A DNA stretch of 64,000 bases from Adiantum capillus-veneris (taxonomy: Eukaryota > Streptophyta > Polypodiopsida > Polypodiales > Pteridaceae), in contig CM043950.1 in NCBI GenBank assembly GCA_014529385.2, positions 66,112,935-66,176,934 of the forward strand. The letters run 5' to 3'. Position 1 is the first letter of the stretch; each line of letters opens with the position of its first letter. Both the position numbers and the translations under genes were made by a program. The notes beneath the pieces were generated by a model. It made no database searches. It was given only the letters and a program-made list of their open reading frames with translations, and was not told where the DNA came from. Of the stretch, positions 1 through 10,473 are shown piece by piece.

Positions 1-449
1 ATAAACTAAAATTCGTTTTTGAAAAATCGAATCTCTTTAATAACTTCATCTTTTATTCGACTAGTACGGCCGACCGTCTTCGGCGGCCTCTTTCTCTCCC
101 CCTCTCTCCCTCTTTATCGCGTGCATAGCGGCTTGTTTTAATTTTGGACTAAGGTCGTAGATTGCGACACATGTAAAAGCCTCCCCCTTCCACCATATTA
201 TGTTAGTAGATACATTGTTTGTTCCAAGCGGTAGCATTTTGTTGCCTAATCTCCGGACCCACAAAGGCCTCAATTATTTGTTGGGGCTTCTCTCACAGTG
301 GTTGCCATGTTACAGGTGGATCTTAGATAGTATTGACCCTTAGACAAACCTTGCTCTCCTCATTCCCTCCTATACTGAGCTTGACGCGCTTGCAAAGGTT
401 TAAAAACATCACTAACTCTACAACAACATTTTGAAACGCTATACGCAAA
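1..449. other. No supported gene
   Basis: No coding region is convincing here. A 70-codon open frame on the - strand (61-273) matches no family I recognise and has no visible splice context. The stretch probably lies in an intron or upstream region of the L18a-like gene whose last exons are at 3944-4511, but no upstream exon was found. Confidence 0.4.
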
Positions 450-725
450 TTCACAAGAAGTTTTTGACAAATTCTCACAATAATTCCCACATTAATATTG
501 TGGCTTACCTCAACATCACGAGCTTATGTGAGGGTAGCTAGGTACGATTGGGGGCAGGGGACTGCCGACTCGATGGGGGGGCCGATCGTCCCCTACCCCC
601 AATCATACCTAGCTAGGTATGCGGTGCCTCCCGAGCAGAAGCTCATAATGTTATGCATTGTATGAAAAACACTAAAAAAGACTTCGTTTTCCTACATGAG
701 AAAATTTCTATATATTCTTGTGAAA
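450..725. mobile_element. Foldback (MITE-like) element with long inverted repeats
   Basis: The centre is a strong inverted repeat: 535-562 pairs with 588-615 over 28 bp with two mismatches, both compatible with G:U pairing in RNA. Weaker complementarity continues outward. AACATCACGAGCTT (about 512-525) mirrors the complement of AAGCTCATAATGTT (639-652), and TTCACAAGAAG near 450 mirrors TTCTTGTGAA near 715-724. The right half (about 585-718) recurs in reverse orientation inside the L18a-like intron at about 4062-4193, which marks it as a dispersed repeat. There is no coding capacity. The exact ends and target duplication were not resolved. Confidence 0.6.
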
Positions 726-1020
726 GGAACCTTCTTCGCCTAGCACGTGCGGTACAAGCCATCCATAGGACATTTTGAAATTTAATGTTGCACAGGGTTT
801 CCCACAAGGCTACCTAGAAGATGACCATCTATGGTGTTTCGAAACGCTAGTATAGGAGACACTTGCAATAGCATTTTGAGAGGCTATGCTTGCCACCACC
901 AAACACGTGGGCTCACCTTCGCTTTTGTTGAGAAAAAATACTTCCATACCTTGGCATGTGCAATGTTCTAAACCATCATGAGTGCAAGACCGCCCACCTT
1001 AGCCACGCCAACCTCCTCAA

Positions 1021-1032
1021 GCTCTGATACCA
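1021..1032 (-). mobile_element. Primer-binding site of a Copia-type LTR retrotransposon remnant
   Basis: The - strand reads TGGTATCAGAGC, which matches the classic plant Copia primer-binding site complementary to the 3' end of initiator tRNA-Met. The sequence just upstream on the - strand (about 1033-1200) contains a TATA-like stretch (TTTATATATG) as expected of an LTR promoter. No gag or pol coding is recognisable on the other side and no second LTR was found, so only a fragment is supported. The LTR limits could not be set. Confidence 0.4.
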
Positions 1033-1303
1033 TCGAGAGATTCTTGAGGTTAAAGCCATGGGAGAGCGAGCAAGGAGCAGAGAATGAGAGAGTGATCGAG
1101 TAGAGTTCTGATCGATAGAGAACGCTAGTGTATTTTATGTAGTGATCTCTTTACATATATAAAGACTAAACATAGCCTCACCAGTTTGCATATACCAAAC
1201 ATACAAGAATGGTGTGTATCTATCTACCACAAAAGGAAGTTCCCACGAGCCACATGGGCTTGAAACCCAGTAAGTAGCTTCCAAATCAATACATTTCCTT
1301 GTT

Positions 1304-1321
1304 AAGTCAAAGCTTTATGGT
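1304..1321 (+). repeat. Left target-site duplication of the LINE insertion
   Basis: AAGTCAAAGCTTTATGGT at 1304-1321 is repeated exactly at 3661-3678, immediately bracketing the LINE-derived sequence. Its length of 18 bp is typical of target-primed reverse transcription. Confidence 0.9.
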
Positions 1322-3660
1322 CCATTTACGATAACATCTTGGCAACAATGGTGGGCATCGCATACGCAACTGTCACAAAGCAGGAGTGCATTTCGCTGCA
1401 GTTGGACCTGGACAAGGCTTATGATAGAATAACATGGATATATATAGAAGTCGTCATGGAAGCTCTAGGCTTTGGGCCTCGCCTATGTCGGTTGGTACGC
1501 GTACTGGGGGCTAGAAGCCAGTCAGAGCTCCTATTCAACGATAGAATTATGGGCTCTTTTGAGGTCAAAAGGTCTATTAAGCAGGGATGCCCTCTGGTCC
1601 CCCCTACTTTTCGCCATAGGATCACATCCTTTAATCACGACGCTCGAAGCTAGTGCGGAACGAGGGGAGTTGCAAGGCCTTGCTTTGCCAGGAAATAGCC
1701 AACTCCTAGCAAAACTTTTTGCAGACGATTCTCTCCTCTTCTTGAAGGCGTGCCCCTAGGTCAACAGAAAAGCTCTGGAGATTGTACAAATATTCTCAAC
1801 AGCTTCGGTGTCTCAGTGCAATATAGAGAAGTCGAGGCTGATCTCCCTGTCGGAAAATGACTCATTTGACCCTTCTGTCTGGTCGGGGGAGATTGTCACA
1901 AAAGGGAATATATTCAAACATCTGGGAGCCCCCTTGGGGGTGGACGTGACTCACAAGCAAAGATTTGAGTGGGTGCTTGAAAAAATAAAAACAAAAATGA
2001 GTACGTGGGAGTATGTTCTTCTCCTATTCCCAAGTCGGATAAAAGTAATGAATGCCTTTATGATTCCTTACATTGCCTTCACTAGCCCAGTTCTCAAGAT
2101 GGCTAAGTGTCACTCGAAAGAGTTCTTAAAAACAGTGAAAAGGTTTTTATGGAAAAACAACACGAAATCCTCCAGGTCATGGCAATGGGCCGGCGGGTGG
2201 GAATCAATTGCTCAACCGGTGAATCAAGGAGGCCTCAGAATTCTCAACCCTGTGGCCCATGCAGAAGTTTGTTGCGCCAAGTTTGTTGTTTCCTTGGCTA
2301 AATAGGATCAAGTTTGGGCAGTCATGGTCAATGATATGATAGAAGCAGCTAAACTTGGCTCGGATGGTGGAAAGTGGAGAGGGGTGGAGGTTCATGACAA
2401 ACTGTTAGCCCCGAAATGGTCTTACTTAAGACTGGGGGGCAGCTCAGGAGAATTGATAAGAAAATGCAAGAGAGTAGCAGGAGTCTTAAAGTGGGGGGAA
2501 GAAGTCAGATACTTCAAGAACTCCATTTTGCATTGGTCCCCCTAGCTGTCCAAAGTTGTAGATCCGCCACAAACTCCCTATTGGATTGAGATGGCCAGGA
2601 AATTCAATAATAAGGGTTTGAAGCAACTTGGGCACTTCTAGGACAGTGGCAACCAGAGTTGGAAAACCATTGACCTTCTGGTTACTCAGTACCAACTCAA
2701 TAGCTTGGAGGTCTTGCTTGTCCACAAAGTGATGAGGGAGCTTGACAATTTAGTTATGCCAATCTGTGATTCGGTGTTTGACTGGAATGTCTAGAAATGG
2801 CCTGGAAGCAGTCTCATAGAAAAACCCCATCCTAAAAGCATTTATCAGACAATGATGCATAAGAAGAATTGGTCTAGCCCCCTTAACAAGCTGTGGAAAA
2901 AGCAATGGTTGGAGGAAAGGTGGGAGAAAGTAATGGAGGACATATGGAAGCCAAAGGTTCCGCAACACATGAAGGTCTTTCTATGGAAGGTAATTTGGGG
3001 TGCTCTACCGACGGGGCTAAAGATTCAAGAGAGAAGGATTGGGTCAGATCGATGCTTGGGGTGCAGGATGGCTAGAGAAGATCTGGCCCACCTATTCATG
3101 GACTGCCCAACTATTAAAGGCCTCGCAGGGAAAATATGCAAGTGGGTCCAAAGAACATGGAAAATTAGTTTTTACAAGATTGACCTATTCCTTGGAGGCA
3201 AGAATTCAGGAAGTCCTGCCCTCCTCATCAGCACTCAAATAGTCAGATGCTTCTTCTTACATAATGTATGGCAAACAAGGAACCACCGTGTGTTTGAAGG
3301 AGTTTCAGAGGTGGCAAGCTTCGCAGAAATTACTCAAGAAAGCAAAGTGCTAATATGGACGCTCGGGTGCAAGCAACACTCGGAGGATTGGTCTAGGACT
3401 GCTTGTGCCTTGTTGTCAGCAGATGGAATGCCTAGGACGGGGGTAAATCTTGGCCATTGGTAAATAAAAGATCTCAAAAGGACAACTTTATGGACCTTGT
3501 GTATCGAGGAGGAGGCGGCGGGTTGGTGGGGGTGTCTGCTCTGATAGCCGATGTAATTGATGTCATTGCTCAGCAAGAGCATGACAAGACCTTGTAATTT
3601 TTTTTGGCTGTTCAATATAATTCACTCACAATTGTGAGTTTTGCTTTTTTAAAAATTTTA
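1322..3660 (+). pseudogene. 5'-truncated LINE (L1-like) reverse transcriptase, inactive
   Basis: This is a non-LTR retrotransposon fragment that starts inside the reverse transcriptase domain; the endonuclease and first ORF are absent. Frame 1 carries IYDNILA (from 1324), QLDLDKAYDRITW and KQGCPLV. One extra C in the six-C run at 1599-1604 shifts reading to frame 2, where PLLFAIG and the catalytic FADDSLLFL (motif C) follow. Frame 2 then continues to 3463 through stops at 1757-1759, 2303-2305, 2543-2545 and others. It includes the post-RT segment (FKHLGAPLG, SRIKVMNAF, NQGGLRILN) and a C-terminal zinc-finger-like RT region (VFLWKVIWGALPT; C-x2-C...H-x4-C in the 3045-3110 area). A T-rich then A-rich tail precedes the right duplication. 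The frameshift and stops make it a dead copy. Confidence 0.95.
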
Positions 3661-3678
3661 AAGTCAAAGCTTTATGGT
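3661..3678 (+). repeat. Right target-site duplication of the LINE insertion
   Basis: Exact 18-bp copy of 1304-1321. Removing 1322-3678 would restore the pre-insertion sequence, which lies in the intron or upstream flank of the L18a-like gene. Confidence 0.9.
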
Positions 3679-3943
3679 GATTTGAAGTCTTTTTTTTAGG
3701 TTAAGATGACAATCTTCTGATGGTTTTTATCCAAATCTTGCTGCTCAAGGATTCAGAAATTGGTTTCAAGAAATTAGAAATGTTTATCTAGTGGGTTGTT
3801 GCAAGGACTTAAATTTTATATTTTGTGTAATTAAATAGGCAATCGAGAGTGAATGAAATAAGATTCACGAGTAAAAAATTGGCATGTACTAAAGATTTCT
3901 TGAAATTCCTATTTATCTTGGTTTTTTTTTAAATGCATCTCAG

Positions 3944-4511
3944 GTTTATTGCTGGATGGTTTTTTGGTATTCCATGGATTGTTGGAGCATTCATGTTATT
4001 ATGTGCTCATCATCCAAGCGAAAGACCTGGTCTCATTGCATGTGCTGTAGCGGTAAGTTTGCTACACAAGAAGATTTAGAAAGTTTCTCATGTAGGAAAC
4101 TGGAGTCTTTTTCAGTGTTTTTCATAAAATGCATAACATCATGAGCTTCTGCTTGAGAGGCACCACATACCTAGCTAGGTATGTGGTGCCTCCCTCACAG
4201 AAGCGACATGGCAAGTCACTATGTAACCAAAGAGGAGTGCTTGCTAAGGTGGCAAGCCAGATGCAAAGCTAGCACTTCAAGGCACGCTAACACTGAGGTT
4301 GTGGCTGCATAGAAATGTAGCCACATGTAGGCTCAAGTTTATCTTTTTAATATAGATATAGATAGATAACAAGAACCCCTTGATTTCAATAATATTTGTT
4401 TCTTGCAAGGACACAATACTTGTGTACTTTTAAACCTTATTCTATTTTGTTTTCGTAATGCAGAGTGGAATCATGGTTATCATCATCATTATTGCAGCAG
4501 CGACGGCATAG
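3944..4511 (+). CDS. 60S ribosomal protein L18a-like membrane protein, last two exons
   Basis: Two exons are supported. Exon 3944-4052 follows an acceptor (T-rich tract then CAG at 3941-3943). After one leading base it encodes 36 residues containing GWFFGIPWIVGAFMLLCA and ERPGLIACAVA. It ends at a canonical donor (GCG|GTAAGT, 4053). The intron 4053-4463 ends TGCAG. Exon 4464-4511 encodes SGIMVIIIIIAAATA and a TAG stop, in phase with the first. The pattern of GFF-x-IPW-x-VGAF-x-LLC followed by a second hydrophobic helix resembles the C-terminus of plant L18a-like proteins, which are small predicted membrane proteins and not true ribosomal subunits. The family assignment rests on remembered similarity. 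Earlier exons are not visible and may lie left of the window, with the LINE and foldback element in the intervening intron. Alternatively this is a gene relic. Confidence 0.55.
4062..4215. mobile_element. Second foldback-element copy inside the L18a-like intron
   Basis: The segment begins about 10 bp after the splice donor. About 4062-4193 is the reverse-oriented homologue of 585-718. At its centre is a near-perfect palindrome, AGGCACCACATACCTAGCT followed by AGGTATGTGGTGCCT (about 4158-4192). The right arm is shorter than in the first copy, ending around the complement of AAGCTCATGATGTT. The element is non-coding and would fold into a hairpin in the pre-mRNA. Confidence 0.6.
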
Positions 4512-5275
4512 GCCATACTCATGTCCACAAGGGTCTGGTTTGTATTTCACATGATAGAGTAATCCAACTTTGTTGTAGCCCCTACTTGGTTCCGAGCTCA
4601 ATTCTCTTCTTAATACAGTTATTTTAGGGTCGATTGGTTGTGTTTCAGCAGTAGCCCTTACTTGGTTCCGAGCTCAATTCTCTCTGAGCTCAATCCGAAC
4701 TTGTGTTGTGTTGTTTCAATACAGATACTAAAATGAGATTTCTCAACTAGCAACGTTTTGATATTGCCTTGTCCTTATAAGATTCATATCACTACCAAAG
4801 AGCTTTTGGAAGGCAACGTATATAACCCCACGGATATAAGCATGGGTAGATACCCGCACTTATACTTTTATATATATTCGCAACGCTACCCGCTATTATA
4901 CTCACAATAATACCATCATCCTTATTGCCACATATACGCTTGCTTATAGACACTCTTAAGATTGATTAAAAATAAAGATTCTCCTTGCATGATCCATTGG
5001 ATTAACCAGGGGACATCCTAATTTTCAAATTATTACAAACTTTGCAATCACATGAATCATAATGTTTAATAGGCAAAACGATCTATTGATACATGAGCTT
5101 CTCGTTAAAAAGGAATGATATTTACAAGAAATGCACTAAAAACGTGTGCTTATAAAAATCACATAGATATACCAAACAAAACTAGTAAAACAATGCATCT
5201 TTCGATGGCGGCATGGCCCCTCTTATCCTCAAACCTCTTGCCCTTGATAAATTTCATAAAAGTAGATCAAAAAAG
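4512..5275. other. 3' flank of L18a-like gene; short tandem duplication
   Basis: No gene is seen. CTTGGTTCCGAGCTCAATTC occurs at about 4585 and 4661, a local duplication with a 76-bp offset. The stretch probably contains the 3' UTR of the L18a-like gene. The rest is AT-rich with no recognised signal. Confidence 0.4.
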
Positions 5276-5526
5276 TTCTCTCTCTCTCTCTCTCTCTCCC
5301 CTTGAAATACTCGCGCGAAGTAAAGCTGAATGCCGCCCCCATCATTAGTTCTATCCATGAATTCCCTCTCTCTCACTTGTCGGTTGCGACTCTTACTCTC
5401 ACCCAATGCGATTGTTAAAAATCGTCCCACTCACCAAATGCTCCTAAGAGCGTCGCATGTCAGGGGGCAGGAATCCCCCTCTCTATATCTCTTTTTCTCT
5501 TATCTACCTCTCTATTTCTCATACTC

Positions 5527-5574
<48 letters not shown>

Positions 5575-5891
5575 CCCTTATATCACCATATCTATCCCTC
5601 CTTCCCTTCATTTCTCTCTCATCCATATCCCTATTTCTCTCTCTAGACCTCTATTTATCCCTTTCTCTCTACCCCTATCGACGAGTCTCGCTCACTCTTA
5701 CCAATGGTACAACGATGAGGCCTTCGACGATGGTCAACCACTCTCTCTATCTCTATGTGCCTCGATCTACAAACCACGCAACACCTCATGCTCTCTCTCT
5801 ATGGGGTGAGTTGATGAGCACCACTCTAAAACATAGTATGCCAACCACTCTCTCTGCCTCGACCTATGCCTCGACCTACAAACCGCACAAC

Positions 5892-5953
<62 letters not shown>
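5276..5953. repeat. Cluster of (CT)n microsatellites
   Basis: Uninterrupted CT arrays lie at about 5276-5298, 5531-5572 and 5898-5953, embedded in generally pyrimidine-rich sequence. Long open frames here translate as runs of Ser-Leu or Arg-Glu and are artefacts of the dinucleotide repeat. Confidence 0.95.
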
Positions 5954-5956
<3 letters not shown>

Positions 5957-6705
5957 CCCACTACCTCAGCTAGCCCCTCAAGTGCCCAATATATTTACCT
6001 GTTTACCAAAGGCTACTCACCAATATTTGAGAAAAATGTATGTTAGCCTACAATCACACCACTTTGAAATTCAAAAATGCTTATTGAAGCAGTGCTAAGC
6101 ACAACGTCACATCCGTTGAACACAGCTGAGAGCTCCTTGGCCCTGCCCAAGTTAGGCATATCCCGCAATCAGTGCATTTCAAGAGATGACGTCCTAGACA
6201 AGAAGCTCTTCGAGCACTTTTTGTTCTTTATCAAGTGTACCACATTTGGCATAAATGTTGACCAAGACAGTGCCAAGCATGATGTTTTCTTTTAACAACC
6301 ACTAACAAACAATGTCATAGTGAATTGTTTTGCACATATCAACATCTTCTATAACGCTACATGCCTTCAAGGTGCAAGTGTACATGATTGCATTTCGAGA
6401 GATACTCTCTCTATGCTTCTACCGAAAACAACTCTCTCTTGCTTACCTAACCATGTTGGTCATCTCCAGTAATCAATGCACACCTTGAGACAACATTGCA
6501 TCTAGAGAGACACCCTTCCTTTGTATTAGCTAAACACATCCTAGAATGTATGTGATTGCATCTAGAGCTTAATTTTGTTCCATTTTAACAACCGGCAAAA
6601 TAAATTTTGTTTTGGCAAATTCAAGGAAATGAATTTTATATGTTTTAAAAAATAATTTTTTCTTGAACACTGTTTTTTTGGTTAGAAAAATGCTTTTGGC
6701 CAGCC
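5954..6705. other. No supported gene
   Basis: AT-rich sequence with no recognisable protein, RNA or repeat structure. Confidence 0.4.
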
Positions 6706-6711
6706 TCGCCC

Positions 6712-6945
6712 CACCCCCCCCCCTTCTCCCTTGGCATGAGAAAAAGTATCCCCATGAAACATATGATTGATTCGCTTTCACATTGACAATTTGTTTTGGT
6801 TTGGGGGGGGGGGGGGATGTTTTTATCCTCCCCCCCCCTCCTCTCCCTTGGCGTGAGAAAAAGTATCCCCATGAAACATATGATTGAGTCCCTTTCACAT
6901 TGACAATTTGTTTTGGTTTGGGTGGGTGGGGGGGGGGGGGGGGTT
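6712..6945. repeat. 117-bp tandem duplication with poly-C and poly-G tracts
   Basis: A segment starting TTGGCATGAGAAAAAGTATC at 6731 recurs at 6848 (TTGGCGTGAG...), a 117-bp period with about two copies. Each copy has a C-run before it and ends in a G-run (about 6712-6724, 6805-6816, 6828-6838, 6927-6943). The runs are long enough to be hotspots for slippage and for sequencing error. Confidence 0.85.
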
Positions 6946-7032
6946 TATACATTTTGATTTCATAGGTCATTTGGTCTTTTTTTTAAAAATCTCATAAGTC
7001 GTTTGGCCTTTTGAAGATGTTAATATAACATT

Positions 7033-7078
<46 letters not shown>

Positions 7079-7443
7079 CTCGCAACGTGCATGGCCTGCC
7101 TGTGAGCACCCTGGAGCACAGCCCGCATTTGATCCGCAGTCCCACTTCTTCTGCGGATGTGAAGATAAGGCCTCTCCCCTCGATCGACCACTTTGTAATA
7201 AGCTACTTGTTGTGCGACCTCTTGTAATTTCCCTTGATCTCTTTCATATTATCGACCTTGATTCAACGCCCTGCTAGCTAGGTAGCATTCCCAAACCTAT
7301 CTTGATCCAATCAATGCCACCCTACTATCTACTTTGAGAGAGAGAGAGAGAGAGAGGAAATGTTATATTAAAATCTTCAAAAGGCCAAATGGCCTATGAG
7401 ATTAAAAGAAAAGGCCAAATGACCTATGAGATCGAAACGTATA
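6946..7443. mobile_element. Non-autonomous TIR element with microsatellite inner arms
   Basis: The left arm, about 6946-7036, starts TATACATTTTGAT. It is the imperfect reverse complement of the right arm, about 7358-7443, which read outward starts TATACGTTTCGAT. The match covers about 90 bp. Inside the arms lie (CT)n at 7037-7075 and (GA)n at 7336-7356, which extend the inverted complementarity. The unique core is about 260 bp (7076-7335). G-rich sequence abuts the left arm, and a complementary C-rich tract abuts the right arm. No transposase is encoded. It looks like a MITE-class element; the target duplication was not resolved. Confidence 0.65.
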
Positions 7444-7459
7444 GCCCCTCCTCCTCCCC

Positions 7460-7463
<4 letters not shown>

Positions 7464-7504
<41 letters not shown>
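7464..7504 (+). repeat. (CT)n microsatellite
   Basis: Uninterrupted CT array just right of the TIR element. Confidence 0.95.
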
Positions 7505-7506
<2 letters not shown>

Positions 7507-7589
7507 CCTTCCTTTTAAATTCTGGAGTCCGGAGTCAGTGGTCGCCTACACCACTGCATGGTCAAGCCTCAGGACTTAGTTTAGTTCAT

Positions 7590-7592
<3 letters not shown>

Positions 7593-7644
<52 letters not shown>

Positions 7645-7896
7645 GCAATGTGCATGGTCGGCCTGTGAGCAGCTTGAAGCACAACCCACATTTGATATGT
7701 AGTCCCACTTCGTCTACCGATGTGAAGATAAGGCCGCTCCCCACGATGGACCATTTTGTAATAAGCTACTTGTTGTGCAACCTCTTGTAATTTCCCCTGA
7801 TCTCTTTCATATTATCGACCTTGATTCAATGTCCCGCTAGCTAGGTAGCCTTCCCAAACCTATCTTGATCCAATAAATGCCATCCTACTCTTTACT

Positions 7897-7971
<75 letters not shown>
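7593..7971. repeat. Second copy of the element core between (CT)n and (GA)n
   Basis: The core at about 7643-7898 is a diverged direct copy of 7076-7335. Shared tracts include GTAATAAGCTACTTGTTGTG and GCTAGCTAGGTAGC. It is bounded on the left by (CT)n at 7593-7642 and on the right by (GA)n at 7899-7971, but it lacks the outer 90-bp inverted arms of the first copy. Confidence 0.85.
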
Positions 7972-7975
<4 letters not shown>

Positions 7976-8004
7976 AGAAGAGAGTTTAAATGTCATAGGA
8001 AACT

Positions 8005-8007
<3 letters not shown>

Positions 8008-8043
<36 letters not shown>

Positions 8044-8165
8044 GAGGGGAGGGGAGGTGAGGGGCGGGTTGGGGGGGTTATACATTTTGATTCCATAGGT
8101 CATTTGGCCTTTTTTTTTTAAAATTCATATGTCGGTTGGCCTTTTGAAGACGTTAATATAGCACA
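8008..8165. repeat. (GA)n array, G-rich tract and a third TIR arm
   Basis: (GA)n at 8008-8040 passes into a G-rich tract. From about 8079 comes TATACATTTTGATTCCATAG and on to about 8160. This is a left-type arm of the TIR element at 6946, in the same orientation and without a matching right arm. It is probably a broken copy. Confidence 0.7.
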
Positions 8166-8402
8166 AGCTCACGCGCCCCACCTCCCAACAGGTCTCCTTT
8201 GCTCTTACCAAGCCGTCAATCCTATACATTTTGTAAAGCTCACTCATCTAAGTATCTATGTACGTACTCAGGTCTCCGATGGATCCCGCTCGCTTTTACC
8301 AACAGGTCAATCCTGTATAGTTTCTCTCTATCATTATAGATCTCCCCATGACACACATCACATTTTCTATTTTTCTCCCTTGTTGGTATCCCTCACCACA
8401 CC

Positions 8403-8613
<211 letters not shown>

Positions 8614-8701
8614 CTATGGAAGACCAAAGTAATGAAAGCTCTTTGCTATCATTTAGAGTGGTGGTGTGTATGAGAGAGAGTTTCATTTGAGTGTATTGGT
8701 G

Positions 8702-8891
8702 TTCTCTCTCTCTCTCTCTCTCTCTCTAACATGGACATGGTAAATCAAGAGTATACCAAGGTTCACTCGCAAAAAATAGAACTCAATGAAATCAAACTCT
8801 ACAACATCTTGCACTATAACATCATCATCTACAAAATTAAATCATAATTAATAGTTTGTTTTCAAACCATATTTAAAATCAAGCAAGGAAG

Positions 8892-8941
<50 letters not shown>
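8702..8941. repeat. (CT)n and (GA)n arrays
   Basis: (CT)n at about 8702-8728 and (GA)n at about 8900-8941, again CT to the left and GA to the right of a short unique segment, as in the two element copies upstream. Confidence 0.9.
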
Positions 8942-8944
<3 letters not shown>

Positions 8945-9755
8945 TACATTCTAAGATGTGTCAAGCTACATACATTCCAACACTCAATGTATGCCAAGCT
9001 ACATAAATGACCATCACCATCAATAAAATAAGGTCTTGGAAGCATCACTTGGTGTCCGCGCCCCAAGGTCCAATACAATGCACACTTCACCCAAGGCATC
9101 AAGGAGGGCAACCCAACACATACATCTCTATCCTCCAACCGAGACAATTGTCACCATATGAATAACGTATATTAAGTGGGATTTGGTCCCCCATCTCCTG
9201 AATACTCACATAGGCATGGCCAATATCATGGTCAATATTAACTTTAATGTGATAATATCCCTGCAAACTATCAATATGATGGTAAACACCCAACAAAATA
9301 TACTGGCAATAATAATGGTTCATGTTTACAAAAACATGCTCAATGTTAAATCATAAACTACATAACAAAAAAATATAAACCATTTTCAATAAGTCTCATT
9401 TCACCATACCGAACAACTTCAAAGTCTTCAATGATGTGAACAACATCGTCATCATGTAAAGGCCCTCTCCAAAATCGTGGATCTATAACAAAATTGTGTA
9501 ACTCATGTGAACTTTTTGGTAAAATAGTTGATTATTATAGACAAAATAGTTAATTATCATAGACAAATGCTGATGGCTGCATGTGCATCCATGTCACTGT
9601 AGAGTGGTAGGCCATTTCGAACCAAACAAAGATAAATAAAATAAACCAAGCTCTCTCAAAAGTAAACTTAGATTATTCAAAAAATGATCTCGTGACATGC
9701 GATTAGCCAGTAAACTTACCATAAACTTCTTGACACACCACAACTCCCAAAATTC
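8942..9755. other. No supported gene
   Basis: Two overlapping - strand open frames (8848-9147 and 9099-9323) give a peptide with no family I recognise. They could be a frameshifted coding relic, but nothing supports a function. Confidence 0.3.
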
Positions 9756-10030
9756 CCATTGTTTCATTTTGATATGTAAGGGGTAACCTCTTGATTATTT
9801 CAAAATCAAAATCTCGAAATAGAAAGTTAAAAGAGCTAGGACCACACTTATTTACCAAAAACCAATCCCATTTAACAAAAACCTTTCCAAATTCTACAAC
9901 CCTTCCAAATTTTTATTGTTTCATTTTGATGTGCAAGTGGTAAACTCATGAATATTTTAAAAGTAAAATAAAGAGTTAAAAGGGCTAGGGCCACACTTAT
10001 TTACCAAGAACAAATATCATTTAATGAAAA
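9756..10030. repeat. 157-bp tandem duplication, two diverged copies
   Basis: GTTTCATTTTGATATGTAAG at 9761 recurs as GTTTCATTTTGATGTGCAAG at 9918. Both copies continue to a shared GCTAGG-ACCACACTTATTTACC-like tract at about 9836 and 9986. The sequence is AT-rich and non-coding. Confidence 0.75.
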
Positions 10031-10473
10031 TAAAATTTTGATAGAAAAAAGTAAGAGAGAGGGTCCTATCACTCTACCTATCTACAATTACCTTGTCTTT
10101 GATGGATGTCGGTCCAAAAAAACATAGCGTTGAAGTGGATTGTGGAGAAAGGTAGCTATAATCTTTTTGAGAGCAAATATAGCTCAGGGTCAATTCCCTT
10201 AAGCAATTAATTAAGACATCACATATAACCATGTATTCTTACTTCTACTCATTTGCAATTTGTTATAGATAAGAATCCAATAGAGGCATTTTTCACTTTT
10301 AAGGCATGGATAACCCAATCACTTACATTGCAATTGCTTAGAGTCGATGCAACATAATATTGCACTCCCATTTTGAGAAAATTTATAGCTTGGAACCTTA
10401 CATCATTTTGAGGAGAAATGATGTAAAGAAGATGTTTTGCATACACAATTTCAGTATTCCATTTGTGCATGCT
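10031..10473. other. 3' flank of the Helitron ORF
   Basis: A 73-codon - strand open frame (10249-10470) directly follows the Helitron stop but matches nothing I know. The Helitron 3' end may lie here; no diagnostic hairpin was pinned down. Confidence 0.3.

Noticed and set aside
535-615. microRNA precursor
   Set aside because: The hairpin is strong, but its sequence belongs to a repeated foldback element with arms over 100 bp, which points to a MITE-type repeat; no small-RNA evidence is available.
5330-6098. 159- and 213-codon frames rich in Ser-Leu
   Set aside because: They are translations of (CT)n arrays and adjoining pyrimidine-rich sequence.
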